Assembly (NCBI RefSeq): GCF_900103005.1
Contig: NZ_FMWL01000003.1
Span: forward strand, 62,001-126,000
DNA length: 64,000 nucleotides
Direction: 5' to 3'
Origin: Acidaminobacter hydrogenoformans DSM 2784
Lineage (GTDB): Bacteria; Bacillota; Clostridia; Peptostreptococcales; Acidaminobacteraceae
The notes beneath the pieces were generated by a model. It was not told where the DNA came from, made no database searches, and was given only the letters and a program-made list of their open reading frames with translations. Position 1 is the stretch's first letter. Every line of letters starts with the position of its first letter. The position numbers and the translations under genes were made by a program. This document shows positions 41,758 to 49,611 of this stretch, piece by piece.

Positions 41758-42828
41758 TTATTCCTGCAGCTGCAGCCCAATATGTCCTGCAAACGCCTCA
41801 ATCCTCGCGTCGATCCCTCGATTCCTGAGCACACTCAGCGGTTCATTGGCAATTTCAATCAGGGCAAAATACGGCGGCAGCATAAAGCCCTTGTTGAGGC
41901 AAAGACCATCAATCAGTTGCATGGCAACGCTGTCACCGCCGGAATTCGCAGAAACGACAATGCCATAAATGCGCTTTTGATCCAGCCTGACTGTTCTGTA
42001 TATTCCGGACATCCGGTTGATCGTGGCCATGAGGACGGCGCTGATCGTGTCATTGTAATTTGGACACACCCATAAAATTGCGTCCGTCTCCTCAATGGAC
42101 GCGAAAATTTGAGTGAACTTGTCGCCGCTGTAAAAGCAGGCTTTATTCTCGGCAAAAGACATACAAGTGTGGAAGGTGCAGCCCCGGCAATCCCGGATTG
42201 TCCCATCCTCAAGGCGAATTTCTTCGACTTTTAGCCGGTCTCCCAGATAGCCTTCAAGTCGCTGAATAACTTTGTGCGTCAGCATGAGCGTGTTAGACGT
42301 TCTGATATCACTGTTGTGAAGCACCATGAGCTTGAGTCGGCTTGGTTTATCAATTCTCGCTTGGCTCAGCCTGTACCCCAGATCTTTACAGAGCCTTTCA
42401 AGGATTTCAGGCCGTGTTCCAGCGGTATGCTTTTGCCAGGTTTTCAGGTTGATTTCCTCCGGAAGCGCTTCGACAAGGGGCTTTCCAATAAAGGCAAGGC
42501 CCAGCTGATTCAGGTTGAAGATCGCCAGCTTTGCAAAAGTCTTGCTGAAAAGCTCCGTTGAGGCATTGATCAGCAGGGCCGCATGAGCGCCCTCAAAATT
42601 TGGTTTGGATTGTGACAAGGCTTTAAGATAAGTCAGAAATTCAAAATCACTTCCAATCTCGTCCAGTTCCACTGCAAAAAGAAGCTTTCGACCTTTGTAG
42701 TCAGCCGGCCACGTTTCGCTTCCGGTAACTATTTGCGGCTCACAGTCCGCGCCGGATATGACGTCTGAAATCATCCGTCGCAGCTTTTCAGTTTTTAGTC
42801 CAGGGCTGATGACTGTAAGAATCTCCAT
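41758..42828 (-). CDS. Flavodoxin-fold NADPH-dependent FMN reductase family protein with an extra N-terminal domain
   Basis: 356 residues. The C-terminal half (about 155-356) is a flavodoxin-like domain of the FMN-reductase/iron-sulfur flavoprotein type: VLHNSDIRTSNTLMLTHKV is the FMN phosphate loop, and VCPNYNDTISAVLM a later flavin loop. A cysteine cluster (CRGC then two more cysteines, about 215-231) could bind an iron-sulfur cluster. The first 150 residues are a separate alpha/beta domain I cannot name. It overlaps the preceding LDH-like gene by 34 bases and is the last gene of a three-gene operon. Confidence 0.8.
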   Translation of the reverse strand: MEILTVISPGLKTEKLRRMISDVISGADCEPQIVTGSETWPADYKGRKLLFAVELDEIGSDFEFLTYLKALSQSKPNFEGAHAALLINASTELFSKTFAKLAIFNLNQLGLAFIGKPLVEALPEEINLKTWQKHTAGTRPEILERLCKDLGYRLSQARIDKPSRLKLMVLHNSDIRTSNTLMLTHKVIQRLEGYLGDRLKVEEIRLEDGTIRDCRGCTFHTCMSFAENKACFYSGDKFTQIFASIEETDAILWVCPNYNDTISAVLMATINRMSGIYRTVRLDQKRIYGIVVSANSGGDSVAMQLIDGLCLNKGFMLPPYFALIEIANEPLSVLRNRGIDARIEAFAGHIGLQLQE

Positions 42829-44093
42829 TGATTTTCCAGCTCCTCATATGCAGCCGTAATTCGGCGGACTAATTTGGGATCCATAGATTTCCGCTCGACT
42901 TCCAGGCCATAAGGTGTCAGCCTGTTCCGGCAGCCAAAATAGACGCCGCCAATACTGACGCAGCTGTAGTGCCACTGACCTTCAATGGCATCCAGGATAG
43001 ACAGCGCCCCAGACGCCAGAGCAGGCGCAATATAAGGTTTGAAACCCAATTCCCTGATCTCGAGGTTAGCTTCTACTGTCATCTTGGTCAGCTTTTCTGA
43101 CAGCTTTTGGTCGTACTGTCCCCTCAGGGCATCATTCGCCACCACGAGGCCCTTGCCATGTGGCCCATACGCTCTGCCATGTTCGAAGCTGACGTCAAGG
43201 GCTCTGGCGAAATAACGGGCCCGTCCATACATGACACCAAGACCAAACCCCATGACCTGTTCCGGCCTTAATCCCTTTTGATCAAAGACGCCCTGCTCGT
43301 TTCGGTTGGAACTGTCATACGCGCGTCTCGACAGCAGATCCACCGGATCTGAAACGACCGCAAATAAACCCCTGAATTTTTTCTCTCTGGCCATACGGGC
43401 GTATTCATCCACAATTCGTGAGTTTCCCTCGTACTGGACAATTCGGACGTCCCCAGTGGTAACGGACAGCGGCGGAATGCCAGCCGTAGCTGTGAAGGCG
43501 AAGACGTCGCAGTCCATGAGTTCGTCGTGCTTCAAGCCGCGAACCTTAGGAAAGTTGTCTCCGGAGCCTCTGGCAATCTGACCGAGCTCTATGACCCAGC
43601 GCTGAATCCTCTTTTCATCGAGATCATAAAGCCCAATCTCTTCAATACTCTTTTCTCCCTGAAGCAGAAGACCTATTGCCAGGGTGCTTCCAACGTCACC
43701 CAAACCCATGATATTCACTTTAGCGGGTCTCGCAAGCGGCAGCCGGCCTATGGTTTCCCTCCAGCCAGGCGCATCTATGTTGATGAAAAAGGCTTTTAAG
43801 GATCTCAAGGCCTGAATGAGGTGCACCGGCAGATAGGCTTCAAGCTCCGAGACTATACTTCGTCCACGCTTGTGATCCACAAGGTACGCCAGATTTTCCT
43901 TGGCCTCCATGGCGTCACTGTCATCTACAAAACGGGTCAGCACCTTGGCGTGGGTGCCTGTGCGCACTGCGTAATACAGCGCGTGGATGTCGCCAAAATC
44001 GTCATCCGGTTCCGGAAATATTCTATTTTTTTCAAGATCACGGATACTTTGCTCACTTAATATCAAACAGTCCTCATAACGATACAGTCTCAC
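42795..44093 (-). CDS. Lactate/malate dehydrogenase-like NAD-binding protein
   Basis: 432 residues. An extra N-terminal region (about 1-125) precedes an LDH/MDH-type Rossmann fold. The NAD loop is NIMGLGDVGSTLAIG (about 129-143), an acidic end of beta-2 lies in LYDLDEKR, and the EGNSRIVDEYA and VVSDPVDLL segments follow (family NPVD changed to DPVD). A GPHGKG motif carries the candidate catalytic histidine. Substrate is unknown; the divergence from standard LDH argues against ordinary lactate dehydrogenase. GTG at 44093 overlaps the stop of the 1630-residue gene (GTGA), so expression is coupled. Confidence 0.82.
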   Translation of the reverse strand: MRLYRYEDCLILSEQSIRDLEKNRIFPEPDDDFGDIHALYYAVRTGTHAKVLTRFVDDSDAMEAKENLAYLVDHKRGRSIVSELEAYLPVHLIQALRSLKAFFINIDAPGWRETIGRLPLARPAKVNIMGLGDVGSTLAIGLLLQGEKSIEEIGLYDLDEKRIQRWVIELGQIARGSGDNFPKVRGLKHDELMDCDVFAFTATAGIPPLSVTTGDVRIVQYEGNSRIVDEYARMAREKKFRGLFAVVSDPVDLLSRRAYDSSNRNEQGVFDQKGLRPEQVMGFGLGVMYGRARYFARALDVSFEHGRAYGPHGKGLVVANDALRGQYDQKLSEKLTKMTVEANLEIRELGFKPYIAPALASGALSILDAIEGQWHYSCVSIGGVYFGCRNRLTPYGLEVERKSMDPKLVRRITAAYEELENQWRFLQSSALD

Positions 44094-47000
44094 CTTTTAT
44101 CCACCACCAGCATTTTTTTGAGTTTTCTTAGCGTTTCAAGATCCAGATCCAGATACTCGCTGACTTTTCGGTTGACATCATAGCGGATGTCATCCCCTTT
44201 ATCCGGAAATCTTGGATAAACGAAAACTTCCCCGAGCCTCGAGAAAGTCAGGAGCCGGTCATTCTCCCTCTGATATTCCTCTTCTATGGCCATAAGAATT
44301 TCTTTGCTGTTTTCAATCGCGATTTCTGACAGATAATAGATGCTGGCAATACTGGCGCCTTTTATAAAGCTTGGCGACGCATATGGCAGGATCAGGTTGA
44401 CAGAAGGGATCATATTACGCTCAGGCGCGTCCGCTTTCCAGACCGCGTCTCCGCCTATAAACGGATACATCTTGCCCTCGTTGAACCAGACGCGAATTCT
44501 TGGGATAAAGTAAGCCGTCTCAACATCAATGTTTTTGGATTCCATCAGCGCTTTTCCCCGTCCTGAAAGAACGCCCACAAAGATCTTCCGGATCTTAACA
44601 TTATGGCGCCGCATCACCGGCTCAATTTCCTTGATTCGGTAGCCTTTGTCCAGAATATCGTCCACCATCATTACCGGCCGGTTAAAGGACTTCAGCATAT
44701 TGGTCTGATTGTCCAGATCCAAATAATAAGGATAAGCTTCAATTCTGTAAGCTTCGAGGGATGAATTAAAATATTTTTCTACGTGTATGGCCTTAGTGAC
44801 CGTATTCGGCATGATCCACCGTTTCAGAATGTCACCGAACGGGACGCACATATAGTCACCCAGCTGTCTTGGGACCACAGGTGTCGTAGGGACCTGGTTC
44901 TCGTCACAGATCTTCTTGATGAGGCTTTCATAAATCATAGACCGATCAAAACTCAGAACGAGGTGTCCAGGATAGAGCGAAGCCATAGCCCGCTGCAGGC
45001 GCTTTCTGGCCTTTAAAATGGCTGCTGTGACTTTCTCAGAATTTTTGTAAGGATCTTTAATCAGGGATTTGATGTCGAGGTTCAGCGTACAAGGAGAGGA
45101 CATATCGACGGAATAGACCACTTCATCAGGTTCTTCACTGTCAAGAGGCCGGAAGCCTTGAAGCTCCAGAATCTCAACCATATCGGGATCAATCTGCCCG
45201 CCGACCACATCCCTGAAGAGGGCGTGCGTATAGTCCTTGGCAAGACAAAATGCCAGCGTCTCCGTCAGGAGCATCTGCTTTGGATTCCGGTGCATCCGGT
45301 TTTCTGTAGCATAGATGCCGTCAATGACAATCAGCCGTCCCATACACTCGTCACGAATAGTGTTCATCAATCTCTCACTGCTGAACTCTGTATAAATATT
45401 CGCGGAACGGAGCCAGTGGAAACAGGAGAAGCCCACCAGCGGCACGTCGCTTTCCACGCCGCGGACGATCAGCATTCTGAAGTCTGTGAGCTTGGACGTT
45501 TCTCTGATCTGCTGAACAAAGTGCTCCGGTTCTTCACCTGCATATTCAGCCAGACAGCGCAGCAGCGCATCATCCGGCGCTGTGACAATCTCGACATTGA
45601 GGGACTTGGTCGTCATGGTCTCCTTAAACTGCGGCTCCCGTTGATAGAGCCCCTTTTCGTAAATATATCTGTGGGCGAGAGGATCCACGAGCTCAGAGAC
45701 ATCCCTGTTGTCATCAATATAATTCCGAATCTGGGTTGAGCTGATGAGCTCGAATTGAGGCGGCAGCGAAAGCACAATACTGTTTTCCGGAAGTCCGGTC
45801 ATTCGCTCCTTCAGGATCACATCCTCACCCTCACCGCCGTCGATTCTGCGGTCGAAGACAATATGAGGAAATGTCGTAACGCCGGACTCAGCGTTACTGA
45901 TCTTATAAGCCGAAGCGTTATGAATGACGTCGCTGCCCACGACAATATAGACTTCTGATGGCGCGAACAAGTTGCGGATAAATTCCAGGTCTGGTGAATA
46001 CGCAATATTGATGGCGTGATCTCTCGGAAAAGTAAAAATCTCCAGTTCGTCTGCCACCGACATTTTAATGATCTCCCGGCGAATCAGATTTGGCTGCGTT
46101 CGCTTTGACCAGGAAAATTCGTCGACTGCCAAATACACATCAAAGCCCATATTGCGTATATCTCTGGAAATTTGCTTGTGACTCAGGGAAAACGGGTCAA
46201 AGGAGCCCGGGAAAAACGCCACGCGATCCTTGACCGGGATATCAATGCGCCCTTCGATGTGCTCATATTCAGAAATGAAATTGTAAATATGCTTCAGGCC
46301 TGAGGAATTGTTCAAAAAGATCAATTCTGTTGTTTCGTCCGTGTTGTGCTGAAGGTTCAGTATTTTCTTAATGGCCATTTTAAACATCAGAAGCTTATCC
46401 TCTGACAGCATCCCGCGGTCACCAAAAATGTCCTTGCCTATAACACCCATAGAGGCTTCCGTAACGCTCGGTATGAAGCTGACCAGGCCATTGAGCAGAA
46501 TCCCAAGCATGGTGTAGAGCCGCTCCCTGTATATTTCGTCCGACTCCGCGTAGACCACTTTATAGAGGCCATAATTTCGTATCATGACACCTACGGTCTT
46601 GGCGATCAGCATGCCTATCTGAGCGTTCGAGCGTTTCATTTTGTCCCTGAAGTCGTCCAGGATCTCATCCAGTTCTTTGGGCTTGACGCTGAGGATAATC
46701 TTGCCCAAATATTCCGGTATATACCTGGTGAATTGATAGCTTTCCATTTCAAGGGCACGCAGAAGCTCTATGACAATGTCATTGCGCTGTTCAAACGTCA
46801 GATCGTTAATCAGCCGGATCAGCCCGACCCCGGCTGTATTGCGCACGGATTCAAAAGCGCTGACCTTCAGCAGATTGCTGAAGTGCATGGCGGTATAAAA
46901 CGCCTCAGAACGTTTAATCTGTGTCGCGTAGTCCAGCAGCATGTGAATCTGGTATTTCTTGATAATGTCGTGGGTTGCTGTCTTCAGGTTGCTGAGGAAA

Positions 47001-48982
47001 ACGTCCGAAACTTCTCCGCCGCCTTCACGGAAAATACGGTGAATGAATTCCAGGCGGTTCCCTTCTCCAATAGTCTCAAGAATCCGCACCCGCGCATACC
47101 GCTCTGCAATGTGCATTTCGTCCTCTTCCATAGCCTTCAGGCGCTCGACAAGGAAGGCTCTGTCAGGCACAAGCTCCGGTGTTTGGAACAAGTCCGACAA
47201 TACGTTCATGGCGTTGATTCTCAAAATCAGGTTGTCCGATTTAAGCGCATCAGAAATAATCTCGCGCATCAGGTGCGTGCTGGTATCCTCCATGCTTTCA
47301 ACCGGCAGGGCCCGGAAGGAGTTCAGCATGTATTGGCGCTTCTCCGCGTCTTTCGCGTAGTGGTCATAAACTTCAAACAGGATTCGGATGCTCGCCTGCC
47401 GCTTTTCAAGGTTCGTTTGAGCCGTAAAATAGCTGCGAAGCATGTTTTGAATACTGTAGGCAATCCAGCCCCGGTGTTTTCCAATAATCTTCTGCTCCGG
47501 CTCAAGCATCCTGTGGAGGTAACGCCTGAACATCTCTACACTTTCCTCTTCGTGGCTCTCTACAACCGCGCTGGGTGGCAGTTCCTTGCGGATAGCTTCA
47601 TCCAAATTGGCAATCAGAACCCCCATCAGGAAAGCACACTGCTTGCGTACATCCTCTTCTGAAGAGGTCAGCTTGCTGTAAAGGAAGTTGACAACAATCT
47701 GCTTTTGTTTGATGGTCAGGTAGGTATTGTAGTCCTCCAGGATGTCGATATACCCTCTCAGATCGTTGGCGTTTTCAAGGCCCCTCGCGCTTTCCAGCAT
47801 CCGGTTGAGCGTCGTTTCATCCCTGAGCCTGTGCATGAGCAGGATGTTGTGCTCTATGGACGTAAATTTTGCATGGGTCACCAGCGCGTCCCCTTGAATC
47901 AGCGAGTAATGGACGCGTTTGCGTTTGTAAGGTTTGCTAAAGTCATCCACTTCATCCGGATCTGTTGAAACACCGAGATGATGCATATAATCCTCAAAGT
48001 CCAAAAGTTTGTTATACACTTTTTTATAGCGATTTTCCTTCGCTTCATCCACGTTGTCCAGCTTGTCCAGAATGACCTGGAAGGAATCCTGAAGCGTGAA
48101 AAAGCTCATTTGGCCCTCATCATTCGACTTTACCCTGAAATCGCAGTAGATCAGAACCAGGGATTCCAGAGAAAGATTCTCAACCTCAAGATCCCAGGTG
48201 GAGTGGTTGATGGCAACGTTGCGGATATACGTAATGCCCCGCTCCTCAAACCATCTTCCGGTATAGTAGTAGTGGTAATAGGCGACCCGCCTGATCTCAT
48301 CCCCGCGGCAGCCGTACTTGCCCACGTCGTGACCAGCGGCGGCGCCGGAAACCCGGCCCAGGTCAATAGGCACTTTGGCGTATTTCAGCTGACGGGCAAT
48401 TTTAACCGCCAGGTGATGGACCCCGCAGACGTGGTCCAGCGTTGTATAGCCAGTCAACGCCTGATTCAGCTTCATCATTTCATAGACGAAATCACCTTCA
48501 TAAAACTTCTTAAAACGCAGGTACTCGAACGGATCCTCAAGCTCAGAGATTTCTCTTTCCGTCAGAAACCGAATGGGATAGAGCGATTCCCAGGTCCCGT
48601 CCCTTGAGTCCTTCTGTTCTTCGGACATAATCATGAGCGCCATCAGATAAAGCCGCGCGACAGCGTTCAGCTTAGGGGTTTCAATGCGGGTTACCGTTCC
48701 CGGGAACGACAAATTAATGCTGTAGTCGTGACAATAGGCAAGCATATCCTCGATCCACTCATCCCCGGCAAGCCGCTCCAGCAGCGGTTTCATGAGATTA
48801 TACACTTCCTTGGCGCCGTAAGTTTTTTGCCGGATCAAATGACTCAGACGCGCCTCAAACACAGGGGCGTTCAGCGCCTTTTCCAGGTATGTCATATCCA
48901 GGAGGGAAAGTGACTCGTCGTTTTTGGGAGCCATCATCAGCTTCATGCGCTCAAGCAAAGCTTTGACAATCATATCGACCAT
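44090..48982 (-). CDS. Giant multidomain protein: HD, HEAT-like, NadD-like nucleotidyltransferase, GNAT-like, phosphoribosyltransferase-like
   Basis: 1630 residues, the longest gene in the window. Seen in order: helical N-terminus; an HD phosphohydrolase-type domain (about 180-330) with HHLA (189-192), GHDVGKYG (217-224) and a later His in AINHSTWD; a long helical HEAT-like region (about 380-880); a cytidylyltransferase/NadD-like domain (about 918-1115) with FFPGSFDPFSLSHKQ (923-937) and SSTQIRNYI (1081-1089); a GNAT-like region (about 1125-1290); and a type I phosphoribosyltransferase-like domain (about 1335-1565) with the PRPP-loop motif MMVDDILDKGYRI (1438-1450). The combination suggests nucleotide or NAD metabolism or signalling, but no reaction can be assigned. 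ATG 48982 has AGGGTGG seven bases upstream. First gene of an operon. Confidence 0.85.
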   Translation of the reverse strand: MVDMIVKALLERMKLMMAPKNDESLSLLDMTYLEKALNAPVFEARLSHLIRQKTYGAKEVYNLMKPLLERLAGDEWIEDMLAYCHDYSINLSFPGTVTRIETPKLNAVARLYLMALMIMSEEQKDSRDGTWESLYPIRFLTEREISELEDPFEYLRFKKFYEGDFVYEMMKLNQALTGYTTLDHVCGVHHLAVKIARQLKYAKVPIDLGRVSGAAAGHDVGKYGCRGDEIRRVAYYHYYYTGRWFEERGITYIRNVAINHSTWDLEVENLSLESLVLIYCDFRVKSNDEGQMSFFTLQDSFQVILDKLDNVDEAKENRYKKVYNKLLDFEDYMHHLGVSTDPDEVDDFSKPYKRKRVHYSLIQGDALVTHAKFTSIEHNILLMHRLRDETTLNRMLESARGLENANDLRGYIDILEDYNTYLTIKQKQIVVNFLYSKLTSSEEDVRKQCAFLMGVLIANLDEAIRKELPPSAVVESHEEESVEMFRRYLHRMLEPEQKIIGKHRGWIAYSIQNMLRSYFTAQTNLEKRQASIRILFEVYDHYAKDAEKRQYMLNSFRALPVESMEDTSTHLMREIISDALKSDNLILRINAMNVLSDLFQTPELVPDRAFLVERLKAMEEDEMHIAERYARVRILETIGEGNRLEFIHRIFREGGGEVSDVFLSNLKTATHDIIKKYQIHMLLDYATQIKRSEAFYTAMHFSNLLKVSAFESVRNTAGVGLIRLINDLTFEQRNDIVIELLRALEMESYQFTRYIPEYLGKIILSVKPKELDEILDDFRDKMKRSNAQIGMLIAKTVGVMIRNYGLYKVVYAESDEIYRERLYTMLGILLNGLVSFIPSVTEASMGVIGKDIFGDRGMLSEDKLLMFKMAIKKILNLQHNTDETTELIFLNNSSGLKHIYNFISEYEHIEGRIDIPVKDRVAFFPGSFDPFSLSHKQISRDIRNMGFDVYLAVDEFSWSKRTQPNLIRREIIKMSVADELEIFTFPRDHAINIAYSPDLEFIRNLFAPSEVYIVVGSDVIHNASAYKISNAESGVTTFPHIVFDRRIDGGEGEDVILKERMTGLPENSIVLSLPPQFELISSTQIRNYIDDNRDVSELVDPLAHRYIYEKGLYQREPQFKETMTTKSLNVEIVTAPDDALLRCLAEYAGEEPEHFVQQIRETSKLTDFRMLIVRGVESDVPLVGFSCFHWLRSANIYTEFSSERLMNTIRDECMGRLIVIDGIYATENRMHRNPKQMLLTETLAFCLAKDYTHALFRDVVGGQIDPDMVEILELQGFRPLDSEEPDEVVYSVDMSSPCTLNLDIKSLIKDPYKNSEKVTAAILKARKRLQRAMASLYPGHLVLSFDRSMIYESLIKKICDENQVPTTPVVPRQLGDYMCVPFGDILKRWIMPNTVTKAIHVEKYFNSSLEAYRIEAYPYYLDLDNQTNMLKSFNRPVMMVDDILDKGYRIKEIEPVMRRHNVKIRKIFVGVLSGRGKALMESKNIDVETAYFIPRIRVWFNEGKMYPFIGGDAVWKADAPERNMIPSVNLILPYASPSFIKGASIASIYYLSEIAIENSKEILMAIEEEYQRENDRLLTFSRLGEVFVYPRFPDKGDDIRYDVNRKVSEYLDLDLETLRKLKKMLVVDKR

Positions 48983-49038
48983 GGGGGGACCACCCTTTCA
49001 GCAGTGACATCTCTTTTTATCTTACCACAAACATGACC

Positions 49039-49087
49039 AAAAAACGCACTTCAGCAGGCTTAACTCACCTCCGGAAAGTGCGTTTTT
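49039..49087. terminator. Bidirectional terminator between the glutaredoxin and the giant gene
   Basis: AAAAAACGCACTT / AAAGTGCGTTTTT arms (49039-49051, 49075-49087). On the minus strand it ends the selenoglutaredoxin gene. Confidence 0.8.
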
Positions 49088-49108
49088 ATCTTAGACCGCG
49101 AAAAGCTT

Positions 49109-49447
49109 TTAAGTTTCCACAAAGAATTGATTCTCACAGCTCTTGCATGTAATTTTGAGCTTACCTTTATTTTTGGGAACGCGAAGCTTAATACCGCAGC
49201 TTGGACAGCGCTGAATTTGAAAATCCACCAGCGCCTCAATCTTTTGAGGATCCAGTCCAACGACAATATCTTCTCCAATTTTAAACGCCGGCACACCTCT
49301 GAGCCCCAGCTTCGTAAACTCGGCCTGGGCTGCCGGATCTGTGTTGACATCCTTTTCCGTGTAAGGATAGCCTTTTTGCGAAAGATACTCCTTCGCAGTT
49401 TTGCAATGAGGTCACGTTTTCGTTGTGTAAACAGTGATGTTCTTCAT
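49109..49447 (-). CDS. Glutaredoxin-like selenoprotein (in-frame UGA as Sec) with a zinc-ribbon tail
   Basis: Read through one in-frame TGA (49414-49412, codon 12), the frame gives 112 residues: ITVYTTKT-U-PHC then a complete glutaredoxin/NrdH-like fold (GVPAFKIGEDIVVG) and a C-terminal zinc-ribbon-like tail with CPSC and CKSC. The TGA replaces the first cysteine of the CxxC redox motif, the classic place for selenocysteine. A hairpin fitting a bacterial SECIS starts 14 bases after the TGA. ATG at 49447 has AGGAGG eight bases upstream, and a TATAAT (49493-49488) lies before it. A sequencing error or a mutated cysteine codon (TGY to TGA) is the alternative. Expected role: thiol-disulfide or peroxide-linked redox chemistry. 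Confidence 0.87.
49377..49414 (-). promoter_or_regulatory. UGA-Sec codon and bacterial SECIS hairpin
   Basis: After UGA (49414-49412) and a 14-base gap, TGCGAAGG (49397-49390) pairs with CTTTCGCA (49384-49377) around the loop AGUAU. The loop holds a G-U, as in bacterial SECIS loops, and lies 22 bases after the UGA, within the usual distance. Confidence 0.75.
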
Positions 49448-49520
49448 TATGTAAACCTCCTGATTCTTGAAATTCAATCTGAATAATATTATACCCTCGT
49501 TGACCAGAGGCAAAACGCTT

Positions 49521-49569
49521 AAAAAATTGGGGCCGATGGTCACCCTTTCCCAGCAACCTCCGCCCCCAA
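49521..49569 (-). terminator. Terminator of the AOR operon
   Basis: TTGGGGGC / GGCCCCAA arms (49569-49562, 49534-49527) followed by TTTTTT on the minus strand, about 40 bases after the aor stop. Confidence 0.75.
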
Positions 49570-49611
49570 CACGCTTTCCAAACATTCACCCTTACCGTCT
49601 TTCTCAAGGCC

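Noticed and set aside
49060..49350. 96-codon frame overlapping the glutaredoxin
   Set aside because: Different frame from the glutaredoxin; Ser/Arg-rich shadow without a ribosome site.
49412..49414. In-frame TGA read as a pseudogene or frameshift
   Set aside because: The frame is intact on both sides, the position is the redox cysteine and a SECIS-like hairpin follows, so selenocysteine is the better reading.
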